Shown: piece after piece, positions 27,009 to 36,233 of the stretch | How the letters are laid out: each line of letters opens with the position of its first letter | Numbering within the stretch: position 1 is the first letter of the stretch | Made by a program: the position numbers and the translations under genes | Assembly (NCBI GenBank): GCA_019163335.1 | Contig: JAFLKM010000029.1 | Coordinates: forward strand, 13,899 to 64,640 | From: Desulfobulbaceae bacterium | GTDB lineage: Bacteria > Desulfobacterota > Desulfobulbia > Desulfobulbales > Desulfocapsaceae | Direction: 5' to 3' | DNA length: 50,742 nucleotides | The notes under the pieces: model-generated | Seen by the model: only the letters and a program-made list of their open reading frames with translations | What the model was told of the DNA's origin: nothing | Database searches by the model: none

Positions 27009-27539
27009 ATGAATCGACGAACATTTCTCGGACGGGCAATGGCCCTGGCCCCTCTTCTTGTCCTCTCTTCCCCCTGCACATTGCTGGCTCGCCTCGAAGA
27101 GAGGACGCTTTCATTTTATCACACCCATACCTTCAAGGAACTTTCCCTCGTGTATTTCAGGAATGGTCGCTATATTCCCAAAGCCTTAAATAAAATCAAT
27201 CATTTCCTCAAGGATTTCAGAACCGGAGATATTCATCCCATTGATGTTGCTCTGCTGGATCTCCTCCATGACATTCGTAAAACCACTGGCAGCAAAAACT
27301 TTTTTGAGGTGATTTCCGGATACAGATCTCCTCAGACCAACTCCATGCTCCAGGACAGCAGCAACGGTGTCGCAAGCCACAGCCTGCATATGATGGGCAT
27401 GGCCATTGATATCCGGCTTCCCTCTTTCAATACCGGCCGCCTGCACCAGATTGCCCTTGGATTTCAGCGCGGCGGAGTCGGTTTTTATCCGCAGTCCGAC
27501 TTTATCCATATCGACACCGGCAATGTCCGTTTCTGGTAA
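27009..27539 (+). CDS. MepK/YcbK-like DUF882 peptidase with Tat signal
   Basis: A 176-residue exported zinc peptidase of the M15-like DUF882 family. The N-terminus MNRRTFLGRAMALAPLLVL has a twin-arginine motif (NRRTFLG) and a hydrophobic segment, so it should go through the Tat system, as E. coli YcbK does. Zinc ligands are seen in ASHSLHMMGMAIDIR (His and Asp) and in DFIHIDTG (His), and SGYRSPQTN is the family block. YcbK/MepK cuts 3-3 crosslinks made by L,D-transpeptidases, so it balances the enzyme encoded just upstream. Confidence 0.9.
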   Translation: MNRRTFLGRAMALAPLLVLSSPCTLLARLEERTLSFYHTHTFKELSLVYFRNGRYIPKALNKINHFLKDFRTGDIHPIDVALLDLLHDIRKTTGSKNFFEVISGYRSPQTNSMLQDSSNGVASHSLHMMGMAIDIRLPSFNTGRLHQIALGFQRGGVGFYPQSDFIHIDTGNVRFW

Positions 27540-27560
27540 CAGCGCACGAGATCTCCATTG

Positions 27561-27893
27561 ATGAGTGGCCTTCAGACAGAAGGATCCACTGCCCCATGGG
27601 TTGTCTATATCGTTCGCTGCCGTGACAATTCCCTCTATACCGGCATCACCAAAGATCTATACAAGCGCATCCTTGAGCACAATTCCGGCCCAAAAGGAGC
27701 GCGTTACACCCGATCACGGCGACCGGTGACCCTTGTCTATTCTGAACAGGCTGCATCCAGATCAGTGGCAACCACTCGTGAAAATTATATAAAAAAGCTC
27801 AAAACCACCGGCAAACACGCACTGATCATATCGTTAAACAGCACACCGGCAGATACCGCCAAAGAACAATCAGGCCAGAGAATACTCCTATGA
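27561..27893 (+). CDS. GIY-YIG nuclease-domain protein (YhbQ/UPF0213 type)
   Basis: A 110-residue protein with a GIY-YIG fold: VVYIVRCRDNSLYTGITKDL near residues 14-33, RILEHNSGPKGARYT, and the Glu of TTRENYIKKL. Small stand-alone members are widespread and their substrate is mostly unclear. The ATG at 27561 is preferred over a TTG one codon earlier. The stop overlaps the start of the next gene by 4 bases (ATGA), so the two are coupled. Confidence 0.87.
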   Translation: MSGLQTEGSTAPWVVYIVRCRDNSLYTGITKDLYKRILEHNSGPKGARYTRSRRPVTLVYSEQAASRSVATTRENYIKKLKTTGKHALIISLNSTPADTAKEQSGQRILL

Positions 27894-29269
27894 CATCGAT
27901 TCTGATTGTTGATGATGAACAGAGCATGCGCGATTTCCTCACGATCCTGCTCCACAAAGAAGGCTACGAGGTCACAGCACAAGCCAATGGAGCAGACGCC
28001 CTGAAGTGCCTGGAAGAGCAGCCCTTCGATCTTGTCATCAGTGACATTCGCATGCCCGGTATTGGCGGTCTTGATCTGCTGCACAGTATCAAGGAAAAAT
28101 ATCCCACTCTGCCAGTCATCCTGGTCACCGCCTTTGTCTCCCCAGGTGACGCTATATCCGCCATGAAAGACGGGGCCTTTGACTACATCAGCAAGCCGTT
28201 CAATGTCGCCGAAATAAAAAAAGTAATCCGCTCAGCGACGGCCCGGAAGAGTTCCGACACCGCCACCCCATCATCGGCCGAAGCCTTTCCAGGCATCATC
28301 GGCAAGAGTCCGGAGATGCTCAAAATCTTCGACTTAATCCAGCGCGTCGCCCCAACACCAGCCAATGTCATCATCTATGGTGAGTCAGGCACCGGCAAGG
28401 AACTTGTGGCCCAGGCCATCCATCAGCACAGCAAGGTGACAGATCAACCCTTTGTTCCCATTACCTGCAGCGCGATCCCGGAAGACCTCATGGAAAGTGA
28501 GCTCTTTGGTCACGTCAAGGGCTCGTTCACCGGCGCCATTCAAGACAAAGCCGGGCTTTTCCAACTGGCCAACAACGGCACGGCCTTCCTTGATGAAATC
28601 GGCGAGCTGTCACCCATCATCCAGACCAAACTTCTCAGAGTCCTCCAGGAACGGGAAATTAAACCGGTGGGATCCACCCGTATTGAACGAGTGAATGTCC
28701 GTATTATCGCTGCCACCAACCGCAATCTTGAACAGGAGATCATCGCCGGACGTTTTCGCGAGGATCTTTTCTACCGCCTGGCAGTTGTTCCGATCCGCAT
28801 GCCCCCTTTACGGGAACGGAAAGGAGATGTTCCCTTGCTGGTGCACTATTTCATGCAGAAACATTCACAGTTACTGGGGAAAAAAGTTCAGGAGATTTCC
28901 TCTTACGGCATGCAGGTTCTCATGAACTATGATTTTCCAGGGAATGTCCGTGAGCTGGAAAATATCATTGAACGTGGGGTTGCCCTGGAAAACTCCAATA
29001 TCATCCTGCCGGAAAGCCTGACCCTCTCCACCCATCGGATGGAGAGGAGAAGAAAAACCGATATTGACCCCCTGTTTCAGGCAGTGGCCAGTAAGGAGGA
29101 GCTCTTTGAACGGGGTCTCGAAGAGGTTATCAACGATCTGGAAAAACGAATCATCCGGTTTGCCCTGGAAAAAAGCAACCAGTCCCGAATGCGGGCAGCT
29201 GAACTGCTGCGCATCAGCTTTCGCTCTCTGCGTTACAAAATCAAAAAATATGAAATTGAGGATCTATAA
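27890..29269 (+). CDS. Sigma-54-dependent response regulator, PilR-like
   Basis: A 459-residue NtrC-family regulator. The receiver domain has Asp8/Asp9 and the phospho-acceptor Asp52 (SDIRMPG). The AAA+ domain follows: Walker A GESGTGKE near 164-171, the sigma-54 contact loop as GSFTGA (the Ser variant I recall in Pseudomonas PilR), and Walker B in GTAFLDEIGEL. A Fis-type helix-turn-helix closes it (SRMRAAELLRISFRSLRYKI). It activates promoters used by RpoN. It is coupled to the GIY-YIG gene upstream, and its kinase lies 147 bases downstream. No pilus genes are in the window, so targets are unknown. Confidence 0.88.
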   Translation: MTSILIVDDEQSMRDFLTILLHKEGYEVTAQANGADALKCLEEQPFDLVISDIRMPGIGGLDLLHSIKEKYPTLPVILVTAFVSPGDAISAMKDGAFDYISKPFNVAEIKKVIRSATARKSSDTATPSSAEAFPGIIGKSPEMLKIFDLIQRVAPTPANVIIYGESGTGKELVAQAIHQHSKVTDQPFVPITCSAIPEDLMESELFGHVKGSFTGAIQDKAGLFQLANNGTAFLDEIGELSPIIQTKLLRVLQEREIKPVGSTRIERVNVRIIAATNRNLEQEIIAGRFREDLFYRLAVVPIRMPPLRERKGDVPLLVHYFMQKHSQLLGKKVQEISSYGMQVLMNYDFPGNVRELENIIERGVALENSNIILPESLTLSTHRMERRRKTDIDPLFQAVASKEELFERGLEEVINDLEKRIIRFALEKSNQSRMRAAELLRISFRSLRYKIKKYEIEDL

Positions 29270-29416
29270 TCAACAAAGAATGGGTGCAAACTTAAAGCTG
29301 AACGGTTAACAGAAGCACAACACCGAAACTTTACGACCAAGAAGCCCATTCATTTACTCCTGCTCAGAAATTTCTTTTTATTTTTTCATGGATCATCGAT
29401 CATCTATCTCTTCAAT

Positions 29417-31141
29417 ATGGACTTCAAAGCCCTCATCGCCCAACCTCCCAGCGCCCAATCATCGCTCGACAAAATGCTGCGGGGCCAGCTCCTGTGGATG
29501 CTCCTGCTGCGGGTCATTCTTTATACCATCCTTCTGGGCATCAGTGTTTTTCTTCAAAATGAGCGCCAGGAGATAATCCTCCCGCCTTACTACCTGCTTT
29601 TCTTCTTTATTGTTTGTATCTATGTCTCGACCATCGGCTCTGCCGTTTATCTTCTGACCAGCAAAAAAGAGGTCCATCACTTTGGCATGCTCCAGAATCA
29701 ACTGGACATCCTGCTTGTTACCTTGCTTGTTTATTGTACAGGTTCTTCCCACTCCACATTTTCTCCCCTCTATTTTTTTCCCATCATAGCCGGCGGGCTG
29801 ATCTTGCCCCGTCGCGGCGGCCTGATCGCCGCAGCCGCTGCAAGCCTGCAATACGCCTTTATCCTCGGACTTGAGCAAATACATATCTATCCGGCATTTC
29901 TTAATCACTATATGATTTTCAAAGATCAGACCCTGCTCGCCAGCATCAACCATTTTGCTGTCCTGGGATTGACCTTTTTCCTCGCGGCCATCCTCAGCGC
30001 CATCTTTGCCCGCCGCCTCCTGAAGACCGAGGCAGCCCTTTCCGACACAGTCAGAAGCCTGGACAACCTCTCTCTTCTCTACAAACAGATCTTTGACGAC
30101 ATAGCCACCGGCATTGTCACCATCGATAATAGCAACCGGATTACTTCTGCCAACAATGCCCTTGGCCACATCACCAGTTACAAACCGTCTGATCTTGTCG
30201 GCCAACCATTTTCTGCGATCTTCCCAACCCTCGAGATGCAGCACCCGGGAGCGCAACTTTCTGCCGATTTTATTCGCAAAGATGGCATACCCATTAGAGT
30301 CGGATACTCCTGCGCAAAACTGAAAGCTGCTGATGACACTGCAACTTCGGTCGTTGGTGAACAAAACCCGCAATCCTCCTTGAATTGCAAGATCCTGACC
30401 ATTCAAGATATCAGCGAAGTTGAGCGAATGGAACATCAGATGCGACAGGCAGAAAAAATGGCCGCCATAGGACGAATCAGCGCCGGTATTGCCCATGATT
30501 TCAGAAACCCCTTGGCCGCCATTTCAGGCTCTGCCCAGGTTCTCGCCGATGAATTTTCCCAACAGGATTCAGCAGAACATCGAACAAACCGGGCTCTCAT
30601 TAATATTATCCTTCGCGAATCAAACCGTTTAACCCGTACCATTGCCGATTTTCTCAAATTCGCCCGACCGGATACGGTGGAGCGTGAATGGTTTTCTCTG
30701 AGAAAATGCCTGGAGGAGGTCATTCAGGCCAGTCAGGCCGATCCCCTCTGGCCGACAAGCTGTCACCTTGAGATCGACATCGACCCTGAATTGTCCCTGC
30801 TGGCAGATCAGGACCAGATCTTCACGATTCTCAGTCATCTGATCTACAATGCCCTGCCGTTCTGCCCCCAAGGGGCTGAACGGCTAAGCATCGAGGCGGA
30901 AGAATCTCTGTTTCCGGAGAATCAGGGGGAAATTGTCCTGCGCATAGCCGATAACGGAACAGGCATTGAAGAGGGCTTCGAGGAAAAGATCTTTGAACCA
31001 TTTTTCACGAAACGCATTGATGGGACAGGGCTGGGACTTGCCATCGTCAAACAGATCGTCATCGCCCATCATGGCACCATTGAGGTCGGTCGGTCAGAGC
31101 TTGGCGGTGCTCTGTTTACCATCCATCTCCCGTTACCCTGA
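29417..31141 (+). CDS. Membrane sensor histidine kinase, PilS-like
   Basis: A 574-residue kinase. About six hydrophobic segments fill residues 25-200, as in PilS. A PAS domain follows near 215-330 (DDIATGIVTIDNSNRITSAN), then the H-box GRISAGIAHDFRNPLAAI with the phosphorylated His, and the ATPase domain with DNGTGIEEGFEEKIFEPFF and GTGLGLAIVKQIV. It should phosphorylate the preceding sigma-54 regulator. The start at 29417 has no clear ribosome binding site. The signal is unknown; in PilS it is membrane pilin, but that is not shown here. Confidence 0.88.
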   Translation: MDFKALIAQPPSAQSSLDKMLRGQLLWMLLLRVILYTILLGISVFLQNERQEIILPPYYLLFFFIVCIYVSTIGSAVYLLTSKKEVHHFGMLQNQLDILLVTLLVYCTGSSHSTFSPLYFFPIIAGGLILPRRGGLIAAAAASLQYAFILGLEQIHIYPAFLNHYMIFKDQTLLASINHFAVLGLTFFLAAILSAIFARRLLKTEAALSDTVRSLDNLSLLYKQIFDDIATGIVTIDNSNRITSANNALGHITSYKPSDLVGQPFSAIFPTLEMQHPGAQLSADFIRKDGIPIRVGYSCAKLKAADDTATSVVGEQNPQSSLNCKILTIQDISEVERMEHQMRQAEKMAAIGRISAGIAHDFRNPLAAISGSAQVLADEFSQQDSAEHRTNRALINIILRESNRLTRTIADFLKFARPDTVEREWFSLRKCLEEVIQASQADPLWPTSCHLEIDIDPELSLLADQDQIFTILSHLIYNALPFCPQGAERLSIEAEESLFPENQGEIVLRIADNGTGIEEGFEEKIFEPFFTKRIDGTGLGLAIVKQIVIAHHGTIEVGRSELGGALFTIHLPLP

Positions 31142-31211
31142 GCATGGATCAGAAAATGAAAGACGAGAAGTGGAAGGCAGGAATCAAAAATCAGGAACAG
31201 GAGTGTAAGCA

Positions 31212-31997
31212 ATGCCGCTAATCCTTATAACCAACGATGATGGCGTAGAAAGCCCAGGACTCAAGGTCCTTGCCTGTGCCCTTCGCCCTCTGGGAAATTG
31301 TGTGATCGTTGCCCCTGACCGGGACAATTCGGCGGCTTCGCACTCTCTGACTATGAATCGTCCCCTGAAGGTCACAAAAATTCAGGAAGATTATTACTCT
31401 GTGGACGGAACCCCCACAGACTGCGTCGTCATCGGGCTGAACAAAATCCTTGGTAAACAGCCGGATCTGCTGGTCTCGGGGATCAATCCAGGCCCCAACC
31501 TGGGCGATGATATCGCCTATTCCGGGACGGTATCGGCCGCAGTGGAAGGCACCATGTACGGCATTTCATCCCTGGCGGTTTCCCTGGCCGGCACCCATCC
31601 CTTTGATTTTACCTTGGCCGGGCAGGTCGCCGCCTGGCTTGCCGCCATTATCCTGAAACAGGGCCTGCCCGAGAACACCCTGCTCAACGCCAATATCCCT
31701 GGAATACAACCGGCACAGGGCGTCAAGGTCACCCGGCAGGGACGGAAACTATGGAAAAACGCCCTTCAGGAGACCCTTGACCCATGGGGACGGAAACATT
31801 ACTGGATCGGAGGCGGTACCCCCAATCTGGATCCAGACGAAGATACCGATGTCAGCGCCATCAATGCCGGCTTTATCTCAGTGACGCCCATCCATCTTGA
31901 TCTGACCAATCATGCCGGAATTGATTACCTGAGAAAAAAATGTGCCCTGGAACAAATGCCTATTCCCCTCCTCCCTTCTGTTTGCGGGAAAAATTAG
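31212..31997 (+). CDS. surE: 5'/3'-nucleotidase SurE
   Basis: A 261-residue nucleoside monophosphate phosphatase. Metal-site residues: Asp-Asp in ILITNDDGVESPGL, then the Ser/Asn blocks APDRDNSAASHSLTMNRPL and VSGINPGPNLGDDIAYSGTV. Ribosome binding site AGGAG sits 8 bases before the ATG. Its last 38 bases overlap the 3' end of the convergent thioredoxin-reductase-like gene. Confidence 0.96.
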   Translation: MPLILITNDDGVESPGLKVLACALRPLGNCVIVAPDRDNSAASHSLTMNRPLKVTKIQEDYYSVDGTPTDCVVIGLNKILGKQPDLLVSGINPGPNLGDDIAYSGTVSAAVEGTMYGISSLAVSLAGTHPFDFTLAGQVAAWLAAIILKQGLPENTLLNANIPGIQPAQGVKVTRQGRKLWKNALQETLDPWGRKHYWIGGGTPNLDPDEDTDVSAINAGFISVTPIHLDLTNHAGIDYLRKKCALEQMPIPLLPSVCGKN

Positions 31998-32904
31998 CCG
32001 CCTCCATCCCGGCCACACAGCCCTCACCCACCGCCTTGGCAAACTGATAAGGATGACCGGCAATATCTCCGGCGGCATAAACACCGGGGATATTGGTCTC
32101 TGCCAGTTTATTGGTATCGATATGGGTCATGGTATCAAGATCAAGCTGAACCCCGATATCCAGGGCAAGCTCCATGGCCCCCTTGGCCCCAAGCTCGATA
32201 AAAACCCCATCAACCTTGACCTCTGCCCCTGATTTCAAAAGAATGGACTGCACCGCCTTTTCTCCCTGGATTGCCGTGACCCAGGTTCCGGAGAGGTGTT
32301 CTACCGTGGAGTTTTTCAATTTGTCCAGAAGATCGCTTGAGGCCACCAGATCCTGACTGACCAGATAGACCCTGGCGGCATAACCGGTGAGGGTCAGAGC
32401 GCCGTCAATGGCCGCGCTGGCATTGCCGACCACTGCTACCGTGGCATTGCGGTAAAAATTGGCATCGCAATCCACACAATAGGATACGCCCCGGCCAGCC
32501 AGCTCCGTCTCACCCGGCACTTTCAATTTTTTCCTGGCCGTGCCAGTGGCAAAGATCACCGCGCGACTGCTGATGGAGGCACCACCCTCGAGATCAAGGA
32601 CAAACAGGGCATCATCCTTCTGACGAATCTTCAAGACATCATCCTCCAGCACTTGAGCTCCAAACCTTTTGACTTGAGCCATCCCCGCCTCAAGCAACTC
32701 CTGGCCCGTCTTCACGCCATCCACACAGGCATAATTCTCCACATGGGCAGAATAGAGCGAACTCCGTTCAATTCTACCCAGCATCATTGTTGTCGCCTTT
32801 TTACGAACCGCATGAATAGCTGCCTGAATCCCGGCCGGTCCCGCCCCGATAATCACCACATCATACAGTGAGGTCTTTGTTTCACTCTCCAGTTCAGTTT
32901 TCAT
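31960..32904 (-). CDS. Thioredoxin-reductase-like FAD/NAD(P) oxidoreductase
   Basis: A 314-residue flavoprotein of the TrxB family. The FAD motif is VIIGAGPAGIQAAIHA near residues 16-31, the redox pair is C-V-D-C in YCVDCDANF (TrxB usually has CATC), the second Rossmann is VAVVGNASAAIDGALTL, and the FAD end is GVYAAGDIAGHPYQFAKAVGEG. The nucleotide motif GNASAA departs from the GxGxxA of NADPH-using TrxB, so the electron donor may differ. It is convergent with surE and overlaps it by 38 bases; it is divergent from the lipid cluster. Confidence 0.88.
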   Translation of the reverse strand: MKTELESETKTSLYDVVIIGAGPAGIQAAIHAVRKKATTMMLGRIERSSLYSAHVENYACVDGVKTGQELLEAGMAQVKRFGAQVLEDDVLKIRQKDDALFVLDLEGGASISSRAVIFATGTARKKLKVPGETELAGRGVSYCVDCDANFYRNATVAVVGNASAAIDGALTLTGYAARVYLVSQDLVASSDLLDKLKNSTVEHLSGTWVTAIQGEKAVQSILLKSGAEVKVDGVFIELGAKGAMELALDIGVQLDLDTMTHIDTNKLAETNIPGVYAAGDIAGHPYQFAKAVGEGCVAGMEAANFSRKQKGGGE

Positions 32905-32951
32905 TTATTCCTCATAATAATTTAATTTTATTCGCTATTTCTTTACCTTGG

Positions 32952-32969
32952 CATCATTCGTTAATGATG
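32952..32969. promoter_or_regulatory. Palindrome in the divergent spacer of the lipid cluster
   Basis: CATCATT-CGTT-AATGATG is a perfect 7-bp inverted repeat 48 bases upstream of the flavoprotein gene, in the 231-base spacer it shares with the ketoacyl synthase gene. It could be an operator for a dimeric regulator or a simple hairpin. TCATTCGT recurs at 33117-33124 and 39085-39092. Confidence 0.3.
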
Positions 32970-33135
32970 AATGATCACCATTATTTTTAGATTTTTCCGC
33001 ATTCCTCTTGAATTCTCAAGCAATATATCCTAATGATAAAAAGTTTAAGCCTGATCATGGAAGAAACTGTACAAGAATTGCCCTTCCACCTAACCCATTT
33101 ATAATAAGCTCACTGTCATTCGTCAATTGACCATC

Positions 33136-34377
33136 ATGGATAACAATCAGCAAAGAATCGTCATCACCGGAATCGGCCTGGCCGCACCCGGTGCTGATAA
33201 TCTCAAAGATTTTCGCGCCCAGGTTCTGGCCGGAAACTCCGGAATCAAGGAAATTGAGCTCCGCTACTTCGGGTCTGCCCCTGCCGGCATCTGCACCTTT
33301 GATGAGACCAGATACCGGAAAAAAAGGGAAAATAAGCGCGGCACAAGGGCTGGTTGCCTGGGGGTTTATTGTGCCCACGAGGCCCTGGCGGACGCCGCCC
33401 TGTCCATTGATCACTACGAAAGGTCCCGCATTGGCGTGTATATGGGCCTGACGGAACATGGCACAGTGGAGACAGAAAACGAGATATTCAATATAAGTAA
33501 TTATAATTATGATGTAAAATACTGGTCTCACCACCACAATCCCCGCACTGTTCTCAACAACCCGGCAGGTGAAATCACCATGAGCCTCGGGATCACCGGG
33601 CCCCATTATGCCATCGGCGCCGCCTGTGCAGCCGGCAACGCCTCACTCATTCAAGGAGTGCAGATGCTCCGCCTTGATGAGGTGGACATGGCCCTGGTAG
33701 GTGGTATATCAGAGTCACCCGGTTCTTTTGGCATCTTTGCGAGTTTCAAGGCCCAAGGGGCCCTTGCCGAGGCAGCAGATCCGCGCCAGGCCTGTCGTCC
33801 TTTTGACATGGACAGAAACGGGATCGTGGTTTCGGAAGGGGCCTGTATCTACGTCCTTGAACGTCTGGAGAAGGCCCTTGACCGCGGAGCCAGAATTTAT
33901 GGCGAGATTGCCGGCTACTGCATCAACTCCGATGCCCGCGATTTTGTCCTCCCGTACGACAAGCGTCAGGCTGAATGTATGCAGCAAGCCCTGAAGCGGG
34001 CGGGGATGGAACCTGGCGATATCGATATCATCAACACCCACGCCACCGGCACGAAACAGGGCGACATCGAAGAGTGCAAGGCCATTCGGCAGGTCTTTGG
34101 CGAGGCGCCATCCACTTATATCAACAACACCAAATCAATCATCGGCCATGCCATGGGAGCCGCAGGCGTTCTAGAACTTGCCGGCAATCTCCCCGCCTTC
34201 GAAGATCATCTGGTCCACCCCACCATCAATGTTACCAACCTGGATCCGGAGTGCGCTTTACCCCACATGGTGCTCAACACACCAGTGCAGCTTCCAACCA
34301 TCTCCACCATTCTCAACAACTCTTTTGGCATGGTTGGCATCAATTCCGTCATCATTGTCAAAAAATATGAGAAATAA
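33136..34377 (+). CDS. Beta-ketoacyl-ACP synthase (FabF-like) of lipid cluster
   Basis: A 413-residue condensing enzyme. The FabF-type triad is present: Cys164 in AIGAACAAGNAS, His302 in NTHATGT and His338 in NTKSIIGHAMG, so it should elongate acyl chains rather than act as a chain-length factor. Between residues 55 and 140 it has unusual basic and Tyr/Asn/His-rich stretches (RYRKKRENKRG, ISNYNYDVKYWSHHH) not usual in housekeeping FabF. It opens the cluster of ACP, two CrtI-type oxidoreductases, reductase and dehydratase. The ATG at 33136 is preferred over the TTG at 33127; neither has a clear ribosome binding site. It is not OleA: the sequence is of the FabF, not the FabH/thiolase type. Confidence 0.88.
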   Translation: MDNNQQRIVITGIGLAAPGADNLKDFRAQVLAGNSGIKEIELRYFGSAPAGICTFDETRYRKKRENKRGTRAGCLGVYCAHEALADAALSIDHYERSRIGVYMGLTEHGTVETENEIFNISNYNYDVKYWSHHHNPRTVLNNPAGEITMSLGITGPHYAIGAACAAGNASLIQGVQMLRLDEVDMALVGGISESPGSFGIFASFKAQGALAEAADPRQACRPFDMDRNGIVVSEGACIYVLERLEKALDRGARIYGEIAGYCINSDARDFVLPYDKRQAECMQQALKRAGMEPGDIDIINTHATGTKQGDIEECKAIRQVFGEAPSTYINNTKSIIGHAMGAAGVLELAGNLPAFEDHLVHPTINVTNLDPECALPHMVLNTPVQLPTISTILNNSFGMVGINSVIIVKKYEK

Positions 34378-34397
34378 TTTATATTTTTCCAGAAAGA

Positions 34398-34435
34398 TAT
34401 AAAAAGTATTGGCAGGATATGGTATAAAAAGTATT
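34398..34435 (+). repeat. Two direct repeats TATAAAAAGTATT before the ACP gene
   Basis: TATAAAAAGTATT occurs at 34398-34410 and again at 34423-34435, 25 bases apart, in the 167-base AT-rich spacer between ketoacyl synthase and acyl carrier protein genes. It could be a regulator-binding pair or part of an internal promoter. Confidence 0.5.
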
Positions 34436-34544
34436 TTTTTCATCGAACCATCTTTCACCACAGCTTCCATTTGTAACCATACAGAGACATTACACTAAAA
34501 AATATTAATTTATTTTTGAGAAATAGATTCATTCTGGAGAGACC

Positions 34545-34796
34545 ATGACACGTGACGAAATTAAAGATCTCATTCTCGAGATCATTAAAGATATTGACGA
34601 AGACGCTGATTTTAATACCCTCCAATCCGATCTGCCGCTGCGCGACCAGCTTGATCTCGATTCCATGGATTTTCTCGACATCGTCATGGAGCTGCGAAAA
34701 CGGCATAAACTCCAGATCCCGGAGGAAGACTATCCTCAGCTCGCGTCTTTAAGCAGCTGTGTCAACTACCTCGAGCCACTGCTTAAAAACATCTGA
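34545..34796 (+). CDS. Acyl carrier protein of lipid cluster
   Basis: An 83-residue ACP. Ser40 in DLDSMDFLD is the phosphopantetheine attachment site. Charge and helix pattern are typical, with DSMDF replacing the DSL seen in fatty-acid AcpP; this suggests a dedicated carrier for the cluster. The ribosome binding site is GGAGAGA. The following FAD enzyme starts 25 bases after the stop. Confidence 0.93.
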   Translation: MTRDEIKDLILEIIKDIDEDADFNTLQSDLPLRDQLDLDSMDFLDIVMELRKRHKLQIPEEDYPQLASLSSCVNYLEPLLKNI

Positions 34797-34821
34797 CAGA
34801 GCACCTGACAACCTTCTCGAC

Positions 34822-36210
34822 GTGCACACTTCTTTGCTGATTATCGGCGGCGGTCTTTCTGGACTAGCCGCCGCTATTCGTTTAGCCCGTTTCAATCCCG
34901 ACGTCCTCATCCTGGAAAAACACTCCCGCGTTGGTGGCCTCAACTCCTGGTATTACCGTCACAATTCCCTTTTTGAGACCGGGCTCCATGCCATCACCAA
35001 CTTTGCCCCGCCGGAAGACAAGAACGCACCGCTTAATCGTCTCTTTCGCCAGTTAAAACTGCGGCGTAAGGACTTCGATTTTCACGAACAACTAGCCAGC
35101 GAGATCTGTTTTACCAACCAGGAGACACTCCGTTTTTCCAATGATTTCGACTTACTGCTCCATGAAATTTCCAGCAAATTTCCAGGCTGCACATCTCAAT
35201 TTATCAGGCTGGTGGAGACCATCAAGGAACACGATCCTTTCCAGACAACCCCTTTCCGCTCTGCCAGAAGCTATCTGACAGGCACCCTGAACAACCCACT
35301 TTTAGTGGACATGTTGCTTTGTCCGCTCATGTATTATGGGTCAAGTGTGGAAAACGACATGGATTTCAACCAGTTTGTGATCATGTTTCGGGCGATCTTT
35401 CTAGAAGGGATGTTCCGACCCCATGGGAGCATAAAGGATTTTCTCGATCGCCTGCTCAACCATTATCAAAACTTTGGCGGCAAAATCCGCATGCAGGCCC
35501 AAGTGGCCAAAATCATCCATCAAGGCAACAAGGTCCAGGGCGTGGAGCTGACAGACGGCGAGGTTATCGAATGTGACGCCCTGCTTTCCACCATTGGCCT
35601 GGAAGAGACTTTTGCCTGCCTCGACACCCCGCCTCTTCGTAAGACGCAAGGGGTGCGGCTTGGCTTTGTTGAGTCCATCTTTCGCCTGCCGGCGGACTGC
35701 CGGGAGAGTTTGCCCACGGACAAGACCATTATTTTCTACAATAGCCGCGAACAACTCCTTTACCAGCGACCGCAATCACTGGTTGACCTTGCAAGTGGAG
35801 TCATCTGTTTTCCAGCAAATTTCCAGAGCCTTGCCCCCCAGCCACATTTTGAGATCCGCACCACCCATCTCGCCAATTACAGCAGCTGGAAGTCCCTAGC
35901 CGGTGACAAAACCGCATACAACACTGCCAAAAGCACTATTGCCCGCCAGTCTAAGACGACCGTCGAGAAAATCATTGGTAATTTCACACAACATGTTGTA
36001 TATGAAGATACTTTTACACCCTTGACGATAGAACGCTTTACTGCAAAAAAAGAAGGCGCGATTTATGGTTGTCCCGACAAAATCAAGGATGGCATTATCG
36101 GCTACGACAACCTTTTTCTTGCCGGTACCGACCAAGGCTTTCTCGGTATTGTCGGTTCCATGCTCAGCGGCGTCTCCATTGTCAACCAGCATATCTTGTC
36201 CCGCTTGTAA
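34822..36210 (+). CDS. CrtI-type FAD oxidoreductase (first of two)
   Basis: About 462 residues of the phytoene desaturase/amine oxidase superfamily. The dinucleotide-binding motif is [20 protein letters not shown] at the N-terminus, followed by [13 protein letters not shown], and the C-terminal FAD block is [23 protein letters not shown]. The start is uncertain: the GTG at 34822 puts the FAD motif five residues from the N-terminus; the frame stays open back to a GTG at 34759 inside the ACP gene. Next to ACP, it probably acts on an acyl chain bound to ACP (desaturation, isomerisation or ring formation), not on a carotenoid, because no phytoene synthase is present. This role is inferred. Confidence 0.82.
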   Translation: MHTSLLIIGGGLSGLAAAIRLARFNPDVLILEKHSRVGGLNSWYYRHNSLFETGLHAITNFAPPEDKNAPLNRLFRQLKLRRKDFDFHEQLASEICFTNQETLRFSNDFDLLLHEISSKFPGCTSQFIRLVETIKEHDPFQTTPFRSARSYLTGTLNNPLLVDMLLCPLMYYGSSVENDMDFNQFVIMFRAIFLEGMFRPHGSIKDFLDRLLNHYQNFGGKIRMQAQVAKIIHQGNKVQGVELTDGEVIECDALLSTIGLEETFACLDTPPLRKTQGVRLGFVESIFRLPADCRESLPTDKTIIFYNSREQLLYQRPQSLVDLASGVICFPANFQSLAPQPHFEIRTTHLANYSSWKSLAGDKTAYNTAKSTIARQSKTTVEKIIGNFTQHVVYEDTFTPLTIERFTAKKEGAIYGCPDKIKDGIIGYDNLFLAGTDQGFLGIVGSMLSGVSIVNQHILSRL

Positions 36211-36233
36211 CAAAAACCAATAAAAACAACTCC

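Noticed and set aside
29459-30496. 345-codon minus-strand open frame opposite the PilS-like gene
   Set aside because: Low-quality composition and no recognisable domain; the plus-strand kinase explains the stretch fully.
33136-34377. The ketoacyl synthase as the missing OleA
   Set aside because: It has the FabF-type Cys-His-His triad and length; OleA is a FabH/thiolase-type enzyme with a different motif set.
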